Below, one piece after another: positions 16,646 through 24,473 of a stretch of DNA of 64,000 bases (position 1 is its first letter; each line of letters opens with the position of its first letter). Source of the DNA: Pseudovibrio exalbescens. Lineage in GTDB: Bacteria; Pseudomonadota; Alphaproteobacteria; Rhizobiales; Stappiaceae. Made by a program: the position numbers and the translations under genes. The stretch spans positions 62,001-126,000 of the forward strand of contig NZ_JAQZAJ010000004.1 of the NCBI RefSeq assembly GCF_028737195.1, in the 5' to 3' direction. The notes under the pieces were generated by a model, which was not told the DNA's origin, searched no databases, and worked only from the letters and a program-made list of their open reading frames with translations.

Positions 16646-17305
16646 ATGAGCAAGATCCTGTTTGTCCTGACCAGCAACCCTTTCATGCTTGATGGTACGC
16701 CAACCGGCCTGTGGCTGGAAGAATTTGCCGTGCCCTACATGGCACTCGCAACCGCGGGGCACGATGTAACAGTCTCATCTGTCGTTGGCGGGCAAGTGCC
16801 AGTGGATCCGAACAGTGCGCCTTCTGAAGAGCAAAAAGAAGCATGGGCGGCTGCGATTGCGAAGCTTGAGAACACGCCAAGCTTTGAGGCGTTCTCAGCG
16901 GAGGAATTTGATGCGATCTACATGCCGGGCGGCCATGGCACCGTGTTCGACATGCCGTTCAACAAGAAGCTTCATGATTTGATCTTCGCGTTCGACAAGG
17001 CAGGTAAAGTGGTGTCCAGTGTCTGCCATGCGCCCGCGGTGTTTGGCGGAATGCGGGACGAAAACGGCCTGCCGTTTGTCAAGGGACGTACATTGGCTGC
17101 CTTCACCAACAGCGAAGAAGAGGCCGCAGGTGCGACCAAGAATGTACCGTTCTTGCTGGAAACCCGGCTCATCGAACTTGGCGCTATCCACCAGCGTTCT
17201 GATGACTGGACGCCCAAGGCGGTGCGAGACGGGAACTTGATTACCGGTCAGAACCCTCAGTCTTCAGCTGCAGTGGCCGAACTCCTCAAAGAGGCGCTGG
17301 CGTAA
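16646..17305 (+). CDS. DJ-1/PfpI family (type 1 glutamine amidotransferase-like) protein
   Basis: 219-aa protein with the DJ-1 fold. The nucleophile-elbow Cys is in VVSSVCHAPAVF, the preceding glutamate-side strand AIYMPGGHGTVFD is present, and FTNSEEEAAG lies downstream, as in Hsp31-like/glyoxalase III-type members. Start ATG has aaggaga upstream. Family members act as glyoxalases, protein or nucleotide deglycases, or chaperones under carbonyl stress. Divergent from the LysR gene, which probably controls it. Followed by a terminator. Confidence 0.88.
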   Translation: MSKILFVLTSNPFMLDGTPTGLWLEEFAVPYMALATAGHDVTVSSVVGGQVPVDPNSAPSEEQKEAWAAAIAKLENTPSFEAFSAEEFDAIYMPGGHGTVFDMPFNKKLHDLIFAFDKAGKVVSSVCHAPAVFGGMRDENGLPFVKGRTLAAFTNSEEEAAGATKNVPFLLETRLIELGAIHQRSDDWTPKAVRDGNLITGQNPQSSAAVAELLKEALA

Positions 17306-17339
17306 CGCGGTGTAAGCCCCACAATCGGCTCAAGACCAA

Positions 17340-17368
17340 CCGGCGCGCCTTCGAGCGCGCCGTTTTCG
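17340..17368 (+). terminator. Rho-independent terminator of the DJ-1 gene
   Basis: CGGCGCGC (17341-17348) / GCGCGCCG (17355-17362) followed by TTTT. Confidence 0.85.
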
Positions 17369-17398
17369 TTTGGTATTCCTACAGAAAACGTGCAGCCC

Positions 17399-18277
17399 CT
17401 ATAGGTTCTCCTCCAGAAATTGGGCAATGTGCGCCGAGGCCGGGCCTACGATCTTTGGGTCATCATAGATGTCCGTCTGTCCCTTTGAGGTGAGGAAGGC
17501 TCGTTCCTTTGGGCCCTGCACGTTGTCGAAAAACTTCTCCGCCCACGATGGATTGAGTGCATTTGGGCCATGCAGCATCAAGAAAGGCTGTTTCACCTTG
17601 GAAGCTGCCGACTGCACATCGAACTGAAGGAACGCCTCACGCGACATGACGGCGAACTCGTTTCGGTAGTTTGGGTGCCTGGCGCGGCCTGCATAGTAGT
17701 CATAGGTTGACTGAAGCAGCATTGCCGCGTCTCCCTCCAGTGCGACGGCAGGGATGAGTTCGACCTCACCGGTCTTTTCATAGTGCTCACGCGCCGCTTT
17801 CCCTTGCGCCACACGGTCGGCAAAACCCTCCGGGTCAGCCGCCTGCATGGCTGGTACATCCCGGTAGTACCCTGCGACCGCTGCGATGGCGTTCACATCC
17901 GGATGACCCGCCAGAGCTTGCAATGCGTAGCCCGCACCAAGACAGATGCCAACCGCCCCAATCCTGTTTGCGTTCACGCGTGCATCTGCTTTCAACCAAG
18001 CCACCGCTTCAACGAGATCCGCCAGTTTGTGCGGATAGTATTCCCATTGGCGGGGCTCCCCACCGCTTTCACCATAATGACGGTGATCGATTGCCAGCGC
18101 GGCAAAACCGTGTGCGGCAAGAGCGCGGGCATAAGTGCCGGTGACCTGTTCCTTGACGGATGTCATGGGCCCCGCAACGAGTACAGAGGAAAAAGGACCA
18201 TTGCCTTCGGGAAGGTGAAGATCCCCAACCACCTTCACTCCTTCGACCGAAAACACGATACGCTCTGGTGTTGTCAT
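17399..18277 (-). CDS. Alpha/beta hydrolase (dienelactone hydrolase-like)
   Basis: 292-aa cytoplasmic alpha/beta hydrolase. Nucleophile position is GICLGAGY, i.e. a Cys in the GxCxG elbow; HRHYGESGGEP precedes it, and the late-strand motif PFLMLHGPNALNPS is present. The C-terminal segment where the catalytic His would be expected has only GPASAHIAQFL. The frame is open to 18586, but the start at 18277 (gagg upstream) is the only one consistent with the fold. Divergent from an HxlR-type regulator (85-bp gap), the common arrangement of a redox or xenobiotic-responsive regulator and its target. Substrate unknown. Confidence 0.85.
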   Translation of the reverse strand: MTTPERIVFSVEGVKVVGDLHLPEGNGPFSSVLVAGPMTSVKEQVTGTYARALAAHGFAALAIDHRHYGESGGEPRQWEYYPHKLADLVEAVAWLKADARVNANRIGAVGICLGAGYALQALAGHPDVNAIAAVAGYYRDVPAMQAADPEGFADRVAQGKAAREHYEKTGEVELIPAVALEGDAAMLLQSTYDYYAGRARHPNYRNEFAVMSREAFLQFDVQSAASKVKQPFLMLHGPNALNPSWAEKFFDNVQGPKERAFLTSKGQTDIYDDPKIVGPASAHIAQFLEENL

Positions 18278-18344
18278 CAGGCCATCCTCTTTACTTGATG
18301 AGAGATTGGTTGCAAGGTGTAAGCTTGAGTCTCTACAGTCAACT

Positions 18345-18352
18345 AGGTACCT
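18345..18352. promoter_or_regulatory. AGGTACCT palindrome in the hydrolase/hxlR divergent region
   Basis: Eight-bp perfect palindrome followed by a related half-site (GGTAACC) 11 bp before the HxlR start; candidate HxlR operator overlapping its own start region. Confidence 0.35.
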
Positions 18353-18362
18353 TGAGGTAACC

Positions 18363-18752
18363 ATGCAAGAACCTGAAAATCCGGTAGCAGACGCTTTTGT
18401 GGCGCATTGTCCGTCCAGAGGTCTACTGACCCGAATTGGCGAGAAATGGACCATGCTCATCATCGTGGCATTGGCCGAGGGCTCGGTGCGCTTTGGTGCC
18501 TTGCATCGCCGGATCGAGGGCGTTTCAAAGAAAATGCTGACACAGTCGCTGAAAAACCTTGAGAGCGACGGTCTGCTGACCCGCAAGCTCTATGATGAGA
18601 TGCCGCTTCGGGTTGAATACACCCTCACACCCAAAGGAGAGGAACTTGTGCCGCTTATCACTGCGCTCAAAACCTGGGCTGAAGGGGTGGTGGTGGAGCG
18701 GGTAAGAAGCGGAGAAATCAAACTTGATCCTGCTTTTCAAGAGGCTGGTTGA
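18363..18752 (+). CDS. HxlR family transcriptional regulator
   Basis: 129-aa winged-helix regulator. The N-terminal Cys typical of HxlR proteins is in FVAHCPSRGLLTRIGEKWTMLI (Cys16), followed by LHRRIEGVSKKMLTQSLKNL (recognition helix) and the wing VEYTLTPKGEEL. Start at 18363 has gagg upstream. Family members such as YodB/HypR sense quinones, aldehydes or disulfide stress through the N-terminal Cys. It probably represses the divergent hydrolase gene. Confidence 0.92.
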   Translation: MQEPENPVADAFVAHCPSRGLLTRIGEKWTMLIIVALAEGSVRFGALHRRIEGVSKKMLTQSLKNLESDGLLTRKLYDEMPLRVEYTLTPKGEELVPLITALKTWAEGVVVERVRSGEIKLDPAFQEAG

Positions 18753-19163
18753 GCGGCACGTAAAAACGGGTTCGATTCCCCCTCCCGAGGCGCTGACTTG
18801 CTATTTGGCTTTGTTAAGTGGCTAAGCTGCGCCGCCTCGGTCATGGCTGTTCCATGAGATCTGCCCCAACGTTCTCTTTGGCTTGCCGGTAGATGATTGT
18901 CGCGGGGCAAACAGCCAAGTTCAAGTTCTTTAAAATATCTCATGTGGGTACTTGCGCGTTTTTGAAGATCAGGTTAAAGAGCTGACTTCAGCAGCAAAAT
19001 TTAGTCGGGCCGGATCGGGTCCACATGTGCGTCTAGTGTAGTTACTGGCAATGGTCAGTGCTGCGCTTTTTCGTGCGCATATCCAAGTAATGCTTAAGCA
19101 TTACTGGTGCCGGCTATTTTATTATCTGCACTAGACATTTTTATACTGCTGAGGAACAGAATT
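18753..19163. other. 411-bp intergenic region before the NCS1 permease
   Basis: No credible ORF. A tRNA T-arm-like string lies at about 18767-18780 without the rest of a tRNA. CCGAGGCG (about 18784) and CGCCTCGG (about 18832) are inverted repeats. The last 100 bp are AT-richer and should hold the permease promoter. Confidence 0.5.
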
Positions 19164-20666
19164 ATGGCGCAAACCGAAGTTCTGAATGAGACTTCGTATG
19201 GCAAGTCACGCCTACTTGAACAGGCAATCCTTCCCGTTTGGCTCAATCAACGCGCCATTTCCAACAAAGGATATATCGGTCTCTGGATTTCCATGGCGGT
19301 GATCATCGCCACATTCCAGCTTGGCGCAGGCGGCGTAGCTGGCCTCCCGCTCTCCACTGTTCTGATCACCATCTTCGCGGCCAATGTGCTTCTCGGTGTT
19401 GTCATGGCCATGACCGCAGACATCGGTACAGAGCATGGTATCTCCTTCGCGGTTTACCTGCGTGCGCCGTTCGGTACGGTTGGCACCCACATCCCCTCCA
19501 TCACACGCGGCGTGGTGGCGGCGATCTGGTTTGGCATCCAGACTTACCTTGGTGCGCTGGCTCTGAACGGCATCTTTGCGCACCTGACCGGCTTTGATAA
19601 CTGGGTGCCGTGGTACATCGGGTTTGCGGTGCTTCAGGTGGCAAACACCGCCATGGGCATTCGCGCGGTTGAGCTTCTGGCCAAGATTGCCGCGCCTGCC
19701 ATCCTCGCAATCTCCGTATGGATGTACTTCACGCTGGACAACCTGGCGACGGCAAGTGGCAAGGACATCTGGACGTTCGTGGGTGACGCGGAAATGTCAG
19801 TGGTCGCGCTTTTGGTAGCAAACATGGCGTTCTGGTCGTCCCTAGCGGTCGATATCCCTAACATCACGCGCTTCATCAAGGTTGAGAGCGGCACCAAGAA
19901 CTTCTTCAAGCGCAACAAGAACATCTTCGCCGCGCAGTTTCTCGCGCTTCCTGTGGTGCAGGTTTGGATTGCCTTTATCGGCGCTATTTCCTTTATCGCT
20001 GCCGGAGATTGGAACCCAATCGCCGTGATCCAGAGCCAAGGGGCGGGTTTCACTCTTGTGGTGCTGTTGGTGATGGTCGTCTTGGCGCAATGGTCCACCA
20101 ACACCAGTGCGAACCTTATTCCGGCCGCGCTGACCTTCATCAACGCAGGCGCGCCGTGGATCAACTACTTCATGGGTCTGATTTTGGCGGCCATCGTGGG
20201 CACCATCGCCATGCCGTGGTTGATCCTTGATCACCTCTTCACCTACCTCAGCTTCTACGGCGGAATGCTGGCTTCGCTCGGCGGCATCATGATCTGCGAT
20301 TACTTTGTCATCCGCCGTCGCCGCTTGAACGTGCCGGATCTTTTTGAAGAAGAAGGTCAATTCCGCTACTTTGGCGGCTGGAACCCGGCGGGTCTGATTG
20401 CATGGGCTGTAGGCGGTGTGCTGGCGGTGGCCTTCATCGACTACTCCTATCTGGTGGGCTTCCCGGTTGGCTTTGGGCTTTACTACCTCCTGATGAAGGC
20501 TTGGGTTCTGCCGCGTTTCAAGCAGGACGAAGTGGAACATCCGGACATGGACAAATATCTGGCCACCAGCATCGATCGCAACTGGGTCTATGTAGAAGGC
20601 AACGGCATGGTGCAGATGGAAACCTCAGCAATTCCTGCACATGCGCTGGCCCGTGAAGACCTCTAG
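19164..20666 (+). CDS. NCS1 family nucleobase/hydantoin-type permease
   Basis: 500-aa, twelve-helix membrane protein. NCS1 signatures: the N-terminal WLNQRAISNKGYIGLWISMA, the helix-1/2 region TFQLGAGGVAGLP, GVVAAIWFGIQTYLGA (TM3) and SVVALLVANMAFWSSLAVDIPNITRF (TM6). These proton- or sodium-coupled symporters import cytosine, purines, allantoin, uracil, thiamine precursors or hydantoins. No catabolic gene adjoins it, so the substrate is open. Start at 19164 has a gagga ribosome-binding site; the longer upstream frame is not supported. Followed by a terminator. Confidence 0.92.
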   Translation: MAQTEVLNETSYGKSRLLEQAILPVWLNQRAISNKGYIGLWISMAVIIATFQLGAGGVAGLPLSTVLITIFAANVLLGVVMAMTADIGTEHGISFAVYLRAPFGTVGTHIPSITRGVVAAIWFGIQTYLGALALNGIFAHLTGFDNWVPWYIGFAVLQVANTAMGIRAVELLAKIAAPAILAISVWMYFTLDNLATASGKDIWTFVGDAEMSVVALLVANMAFWSSLAVDIPNITRFIKVESGTKNFFKRNKNIFAAQFLALPVVQVWIAFIGAISFIAAGDWNPIAVIQSQGAGFTLVVLLVMVVLAQWSTNTSANLIPAALTFINAGAPWINYFMGLILAAIVGTIAMPWLILDHLFTYLSFYGGMLASLGGIMICDYFVIRRRRLNVPDLFEEEGQFRYFGGWNPAGLIAWAVGGVLAVAFIDYSYLVGFPVGFGLYYLLMKAWVLPRFKQDEVEHPDMDKYLATSIDRNWVYVEGNGMVQMETSAIPAHALAREDL

Positions 20667-20691
20667 GCTTTGCCGCAAATGAAGAGAATTG

Positions 20692-20730
20692 AAACCCGGT
20701 GGGAGGCGTCTTCCGCCGGGTTTTCTTTTT
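20692..20730 (+). terminator. Terminator after the NCS1 permease
   Basis: AAACCCGG (20692-20699) / CCGGGTTT (20716-20723) with following T-rich tract. Confidence 0.85.
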
Positions 20731-20942
20731 TCCCGTGCGAGCGCAGAGACCCAGCCCGAGCCTTCTCGCGCGAACGCCTAAAAGAGGACTGCGGACATCC
20801 ACTGCTGCACCTTGATCGGGCTAACTTTCTATGGGGTATTGCGTTTCTGCGTACTTGGAAATAAATATGAGTATGAAATTCAACTTATTAGGCATATTCC
20901 AGAAAAACCTACAGAACAATGCCGGAGAAAGGAGCCACGACA

Positions 20943-21773
20943 ATGGCACCAACCCCCAGCGCGCCTGCGCCACAGCCCTCTGAAAAACGTGGACCCCGCT
21001 TGCTGACGGTCAAGTCTGCTCGATACCTGACCAAGAACATGATCCGCGTCACGTTCATTGGTGGCGGCCTCAAGGACTTTCCGAAGGGTCGGGAAGGGGC
21101 AAATTGCAAACTTATTTTTCCAGAGGGCATGGGGAGCAAAGCGGAGTTTCTCTCGCATTTTGAGGAGGGACCGCCGAAAAAAGGCACCTTCCCTGTGCGT
21201 ACCTACACCATCCGCCATTATCGCGAAGAGGCACAGGAACTGGACATTGATTTCGTTGCCCACGGTGATGAAGGGCCGGCCACACGTTGGGCGCAGGCTG
21301 CCAAGCCGGGCGACTATCTCATGTTGATGGGACCGGGGCCCGTGAAGATGTCGCTGTTTTACGCCCGCTACTACATTGTCGCGGCGGACATGAGCGCCCT
21401 GCCCGTTGCGGCGGCGGCTCTGGAAGCCATGCCACGGGACGCGAAAGGCATCGCCATTTTCGAAGTGATGTCGGAGGACGACAAGCAGGCGATTGATATT
21501 CCCGAAGGCTTCGATGTTCGCTGGCTCATCAATCCGGACCCGCACAAACCGTCAACCGCGCAGCTTGATCTTCTGAAGTCGATCAGCTGGCCCGACGGTC
21601 CGATCCAGACCTGCATTGCAGGTGAGCATAGTGTGATCAAGGGTTTTCGCGAGTTTTTGCTGAAAGAAAAAAGCCTTCCTGCCAAGGATACTTACATCTC
21701 GGGCTATTGGAAAATCGGTCTTGTTGAAGATGAGCACCAGAAGATGAAGCGCGAGGACGCTGCAGCAGCTTGA
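20943..21773 (+). CDS. Siderophore-interacting protein (FAD-dependent ferric-siderophore reductase)
   Basis: 276-aa cytoplasmic flavoprotein of the SIP/ViuB family, which reduces ferric siderophores with NAD(P)H. FAD-binding motif RTYTIRHYR (about 87-95 in this frame), the loop HGDEGPATRWAQAAKPGD, the NAD-side GEHSVIKGFREFL and the C-terminal signature ISGYWKIGLVEDEH are all present. The start at 20943 (aaaggag, 9 nt upstream) is preferred over an ATG at 20919. No siderophore transport gene is adjacent. Iron-responsive regulation is likely in such genes but I could not identify an operator with confidence. Confidence 0.92.
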   Translation: MAPTPSAPAPQPSEKRGPRLLTVKSARYLTKNMIRVTFIGGGLKDFPKGREGANCKLIFPEGMGSKAEFLSHFEEGPPKKGTFPVRTYTIRHYREEAQELDIDFVAHGDEGPATRWAQAAKPGDYLMLMGPGPVKMSLFYARYYIVAADMSALPVAAAALEAMPRDAKGIAIFEVMSEDDKQAIDIPEGFDVRWLINPDPHKPSTAQLDLLKSISWPDGPIQTCIAGEHSVIKGFREFLLKEKSLPAKDTYISGYWKIGLVEDEHQKMKREDAAAA

Positions 21774-21895
21774 CGCTTTCACAATTTTCCGCGCAACTCC
21801 CCAGATAGGGTGATCCGTATGTCGCCGACATGGTTAGTGGCTCTCAAGGGGACGCACTGAACCAACAATACACGCTTGCTGTCTATGGTAATTAT

Positions 21896-21907
21896 GAACA
21901 TATGTTC
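21896..21907. promoter_or_regulatory. Palindrome GAACATATGTTC (copy 1 of a three-copy motif)
   Basis: Perfect 12-bp palindrome between the SIP gene and the thioesterase gene. Related sites occur at 22436-22455 and 22488-22501, flanking the promoter of the DUF134 regulator. Candidate operator. Confidence 0.6.
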
Positions 21908-21946
21908 TAAATCATGGCGCACTTGACTCGTGGGATCTAAAGTTAG

Positions 21947-21978
21947 GGCCTAACCCAGCGTTGGGCCCTTTTTCGTGT
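21947..21978 (+). terminator. Hairpin with U-run upstream of the thioesterase gene
   Basis: agGGCCTAACccagcGTTGGGCCC followed by TTTTT. Lies between the GAACATATGTTC palindrome and the thioesterase start, so it could act as a leader attenuator for a transcript starting at the palindrome, or end read-through from the SIP gene. Confidence 0.65.
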
Positions 21979-22015
21979 CCAGCGCTCCGATAAACAAATC
22001 GAGAGAGAGTGCACC

Positions 22016-22438
22016 ATGTCCCATCCTGCATTCATCAATACACCGAGTTCCCACAGCGGGTGCTGCGTGTGCGGACAAAATGTCGAGAACGGTTTAGCGC
22101 TGCGTTTTTCTGCCAGTTCAGACGGGACCGTCTCAGCCCCGTTCATGCCGAGTACCAAAGTGCAAGGCTATGCCGGTCAGGTTCATGGCGGTGTGATTGC
22201 TACCTTATTGGACGGTGCCATGGCGCAGTTGCTTTTTTTTGAGGGCGTGGAGGCCGTCACCGCTGAGCTTCAAGTGCGCTATGTAAAGCCTGTCCCTGTT
22301 GAGGGCAATCTTAGCGTGCGCGCCAAACGTGAAGGGCAGCGCCGTAATCTTCACCTGCTTGTTGCTGAAGTTCGCAGTGAGACTGGGGATGTTCTCGCGT
22401 GGGCCAAGGGCAAGTTCCTGCCGCGCGGGCCTATGTAA
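22016..22438 (+). CDS. PaaI-type hotdog-fold thioesterase
   Basis: 140-aa acyl-CoA thioesterase-like protein with the hotdog fold. The motif QVHGGVIATLLDGAMAQ (HGG-x6-D, catalytic Asp near residue 66) defines the PaaI/HGG family. An N-terminal SGCCVCGQN cysteine cluster is unusual and might bind metal or sense redox state. The TAA stop codon is part of the second TGAAC/GTTCA palindrome, and the DUF134 gene begins 82 bp downstream, so this gene and the regulator appear physically linked. Substrate not predictable. Confidence 0.88.
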   Translation: MSHPAFINTPSSHSGCCVCGQNVENGLALRFSASSDGTVSAPFMPSTKVQGYAGQVHGGVIATLLDGAMAQLLFFEGVEAVTAELQVRYVKPVPVEGNLSVRAKREGQRRNLHLLVAEVRSETGDVLAWAKGKFLPRGPM

Positions 22439-22455
22439 TGAACCTATGTTCATTA
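22436..22455. promoter_or_regulatory. Palindrome TAATGAAC-N4-GTTCATTA (copy 2)
   Basis: 20-bp element with perfect 8-bp arms overlapping the thioesterase stop codon, 65 bp before the DUF134 start. Same core as at 21896. Confidence 0.65.
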
Positions 22456-22487
22456 TCCTTGCGCGACTCAGGGTCTGGATATTATAG

Positions 22488-22501
22488 TGAACATAAGTTC
22501 A
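22488..22501. promoter_or_regulatory. Palindrome TGAAC-N4-GTTCA (copy 3)
   Basis: TGAACATAAGTTCA, 19 bp before the DUF134 start; centre-to-centre distance from copy 2 is about 49 bp. Probable autoregulatory operator. Confidence 0.65.
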
Positions 22502-22519
22502 TTACACGGAGTGCCAACA

Positions 22520-22945
22520 ATGCCACGTCCAAGAAAGATGCGCCGCATCCAGGAAGAAACCCGCGTCCGCTTTTACAAGCCGCAAGGCATCCCGATGCGA
22601 GAGCTGAGAGCTGTTGTGCTGCCAGAAGATGGCTTGGAAGCCTTGAGGCTCGCTGATGCGGAAGGTCTGGAGCAAGCAACGGCCGCCGAGCTGATGGGTA
22701 TTTCCCGCCCGACCTTTTCGCGCCTCGTCTCGCACGCGCGCACGACGGTGGCGACCGCGTTGACAGAGGGGCTTGCGCTCAAAATTGAGGGTGGAGAGGT
22801 CGAGATTCTCGAAGGAACAGGGCTCATCGAGGACGAGGACAACGGTCATTGCCGCAGAATGCGCCGCCGTCGTGGGTTCTGCGGGCGCGCTTCCTTGGTG
22901 ACTGAGGAAGTCGAGCCTGTACATGCGCGCGAAAGCGATCTTTGA
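22520..22945 (+). CDS. DUF134 (UPF0251) predicted DNA-binding regulator
   Basis: 141-aa protein of the UPF0251/DUF134 family. N-terminus MPRPRKMRRI is the family hallmark, followed by RFYKPQGIPMRELRAVVL and a sigma-like helix-turn-helix EQATAAELMGISRPTFSRLV (about 64-83). The C-terminal 40 residues, HCRRMRRRRGFCGR and beyond, are less conserved. Function in this family is inferred to be transcriptional control. The gene is preceded by two TGAAC/GTTCA palindromes, the expected sign of autoregulation. Start ATG 22520 (ggag upstream) is chosen over the GTG at 22487 that lies inside the operator. Confidence 0.88.
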   Translation: MPRPRKMRRIQEETRVRFYKPQGIPMRELRAVVLPEDGLEALRLADAEGLEQATAAELMGISRPTFSRLVSHARTTVATALTEGLALKIEGGEVEILEGTGLIEDEDNGHCRRMRRRRGFCGRASLVTEEVEPVHARESDL

Positions 22946-23045
22946 GCTGCTGTCAAACACCTGCATCAGGGAAACGAGAAGGAAAACCTTAAAGTCCCAG
23001 GCCCATTCTCGTCGGGCCTCCTCCCGGTTTTCTTTCTCGTGAGAA

Positions 23046-23109
23046 GGCAACGTTGCCGCTCGCGGAGCCAAACAGCTCCATCCACGCTGCAATGAGCGGC
23101 AGCGTTGCC
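23046..23109 (-). repeat. Large stem-loop after the ROK regulator gene
   Basis: GGCAACGTTGCCGCTC (23046-23061) pairs with GAGCGGCAGCGTTGCC (23094-23109), 15 of 16 positions. Inside the loop a second hairpin GGAGC-N6-GCTCC is possible. It starts 6 bp after the ROK stop codon on the minus strand and has no U-run; a processing/stability element or factor-independent terminator variant. Confidence 0.65.
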
Positions 23110-23115
23110 GAAAAT

Positions 23116-24288
23116 CTAACTGCCGCGGAAAAATTCCGAGGTAAACGGCAGTGCCGCTGCGCCGATTGCTGATGCATCCCGTTCTATTTCGGAGATGATC
23201 GGTTTGGCTACCACCCTTGGCACGCCATATCTGGGACGACTGAACCACTGGGTTCGGGCGATGAAAGCCTCGGCCAAAGCGCGGGGTATTTCGCCCCCAA
23301 AGACAATGGCCTGCGGATCAACAATGGCGCAGATGGCGTTCATCATGAGGTTGTAGTTCGGCACCACTTCCTCAATCCACTCGGCAACCCCTGGCCAATC
23401 TGGATTGAACTCGCGTTTCAATCGGTCAACAGAGGTAATGGAGACGCCATTCTCATTCAGGCGTCGGATCAGCAGTTCAAGTGCCGGTCGTTTGTAGTTG
23501 TTTTCATCATCGAACATGCCGCTGAACTCACCGGCGTTGCCATGAGCGCCGCGCATGAGTTTGCCGTTGACGACGACGCCGCCGCCGAAGCCATAGTTGA
23601 ATGACAGGTAGGCGAAGTCGGAGATGTGCCGTCCCACCCCCATGAGATTTTCGCAGATTGCAGCTGCGTTAGCCCCATTTTCGAGCCAGACCGGCGCTTT
23701 AAAGCGGCCGGAAAGCAAGGGGCCCAGCTCGATGAGGGACCAATCCTGCAAAGGCAGCGGTGCATTATACTGTGTCCCGGTAACGTGATAGCCCGCAATT
23801 GCAAAGCCAACACCAAAGAGTTTGTCTTCCGAACGACCAGAGGACGTAATCAGCTTGGCGACGGCCTCCTCTATTCGGTCCAGTGCGGTTTCTCTGTTCA
23901 GGCCTTCGATATCAACGGTTAGGGTGTCATGGCCTCCGGCGAAGTCCATAAGGCAGACACCCGCCTTGTCCGTGTTCACGGAGATACCGAGGGTGTAGGC
24001 GTAATCCGGATTGAGGAACACGGCCGGGCTCGGCTGCCCTCGCCCCTTTGGTGGAACCGGATCGCCGATCCTCAATAGGCCACGCTCCGCCAACGTTTCG
24101 ACCAAGCGATGCACTGATTGCTGGGTCAGGTCTAGGTGGCTGATCAGCTCCGCCCGCGCCAGCCCCGGCTTGCGGTGAATTTCCGAAAGCAGATGACGCT
24201 CATTCCGAGAGGCGACGTCGGCATTGCGGCCCCCTCTTAGAAATGGGGCTCGAATCAAATGACGTGGAGTGTAGGACAGATGTACCAT
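23116..24288 (-). CDS. ROK family transcriptional regulator
   Basis: 390-aa NagC/Mlc/XylR-type protein. Winged HTH (about 20-75: ARAELISHLDLTQQSVHRLVETLAERGLL) followed by a ROK sugar-kinase-like domain: GVGFAIAGYH, the ENGANAAAICENL substrate loop, SFNYGFGGGVVVNGKL and GAHGNAGEFSG. The zinc motif CxCGxxGCxE found in many ROK kinases is absent, as expected for some regulators. Divergent from ugpB, with three TTATCACA half-sites in the region between, one of which overlaps its own start. Probably senses a sugar, polyol or sugar phosphate and controls the ugp operon. Start ATG 24288 is preferred over GTG 24294. Confidence 0.9.
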   Translation of the reverse strand: MVHLSYTPRHLIRAPFLRGGRNADVASRNERHLLSEIHRKPGLARAELISHLDLTQQSVHRLVETLAERGLLRIGDPVPPKGRGQPSPAVFLNPDYAYTLGISVNTDKAGVCLMDFAGGHDTLTVDIEGLNRETALDRIEEAVAKLITSSGRSEDKLFGVGFAIAGYHVTGTQYNAPLPLQDWSLIELGPLLSGRFKAPVWLENGANAAAICENLMGVGRHISDFAYLSFNYGFGGGVVVNGKLMRGAHGNAGEFSGMFDDENNYKRPALELLIRRLNENGVSITSVDRLKREFNPDWPGVAEWIEEVVPNYNLMMNAICAIVDPQAIVFGGEIPRALAEAFIARTQWFSRPRYGVPRVVAKPIISEIERDASAIGAAALPFTSEFFRGS

Positions 24289-24428
24289 TATCACAGCATA
24301 GGTGTGGAAATGGCGTCATGAAAGATTTATCTTTCTGGATTGTCGCCTGTTTCCCATGAGTTTTCTTAAGTTTGAGCTTATTATCACACTTTATGTGTCA
24401 TTATGTTGTCACACCGAAACTGTGATAA
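24288..24428. promoter_or_regulatory. TTATCACA half-sites in the ROK-ugpB divergent region
   Basis: TTATCACA at 24288-24295 and 24381-24388, and its reverse complement TGTGATAA at 24421-24428. The last two form an inverted pair 32 bp apart around the Pho-box-like element. Candidate ROK regulator sites. Confidence 0.5.
24395..24412 (+). promoter_or_regulatory. Pho-box-like element upstream of ugpB
   Basis: GTGTCAT-TATG-TTGTCAC: two 7-bp direct repeats with 4-bp spacer, matching the PhoB consensus CTGTCAT-N4-CTGTCAT at 11 of 14 positions, 61 bp before the ugpB start. ugp operons are known PhoB targets in several proteobacteria. Confidence 0.6.
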
Positions 24429-24473
24429 CTGCCGCGCCAATTCACTTCTGGTCCAAACAATTTGGGGGCGCAA

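Noticed and set aside
18764-18795. tRNA T-arm-like string (gggttcgattccc) after the HxlR gene
   Set aside because: No matching acceptor 5' strand, D-arm or anticodon arm upstream; the stem around it pairs poorly. Not called as tRNA or attachment site.
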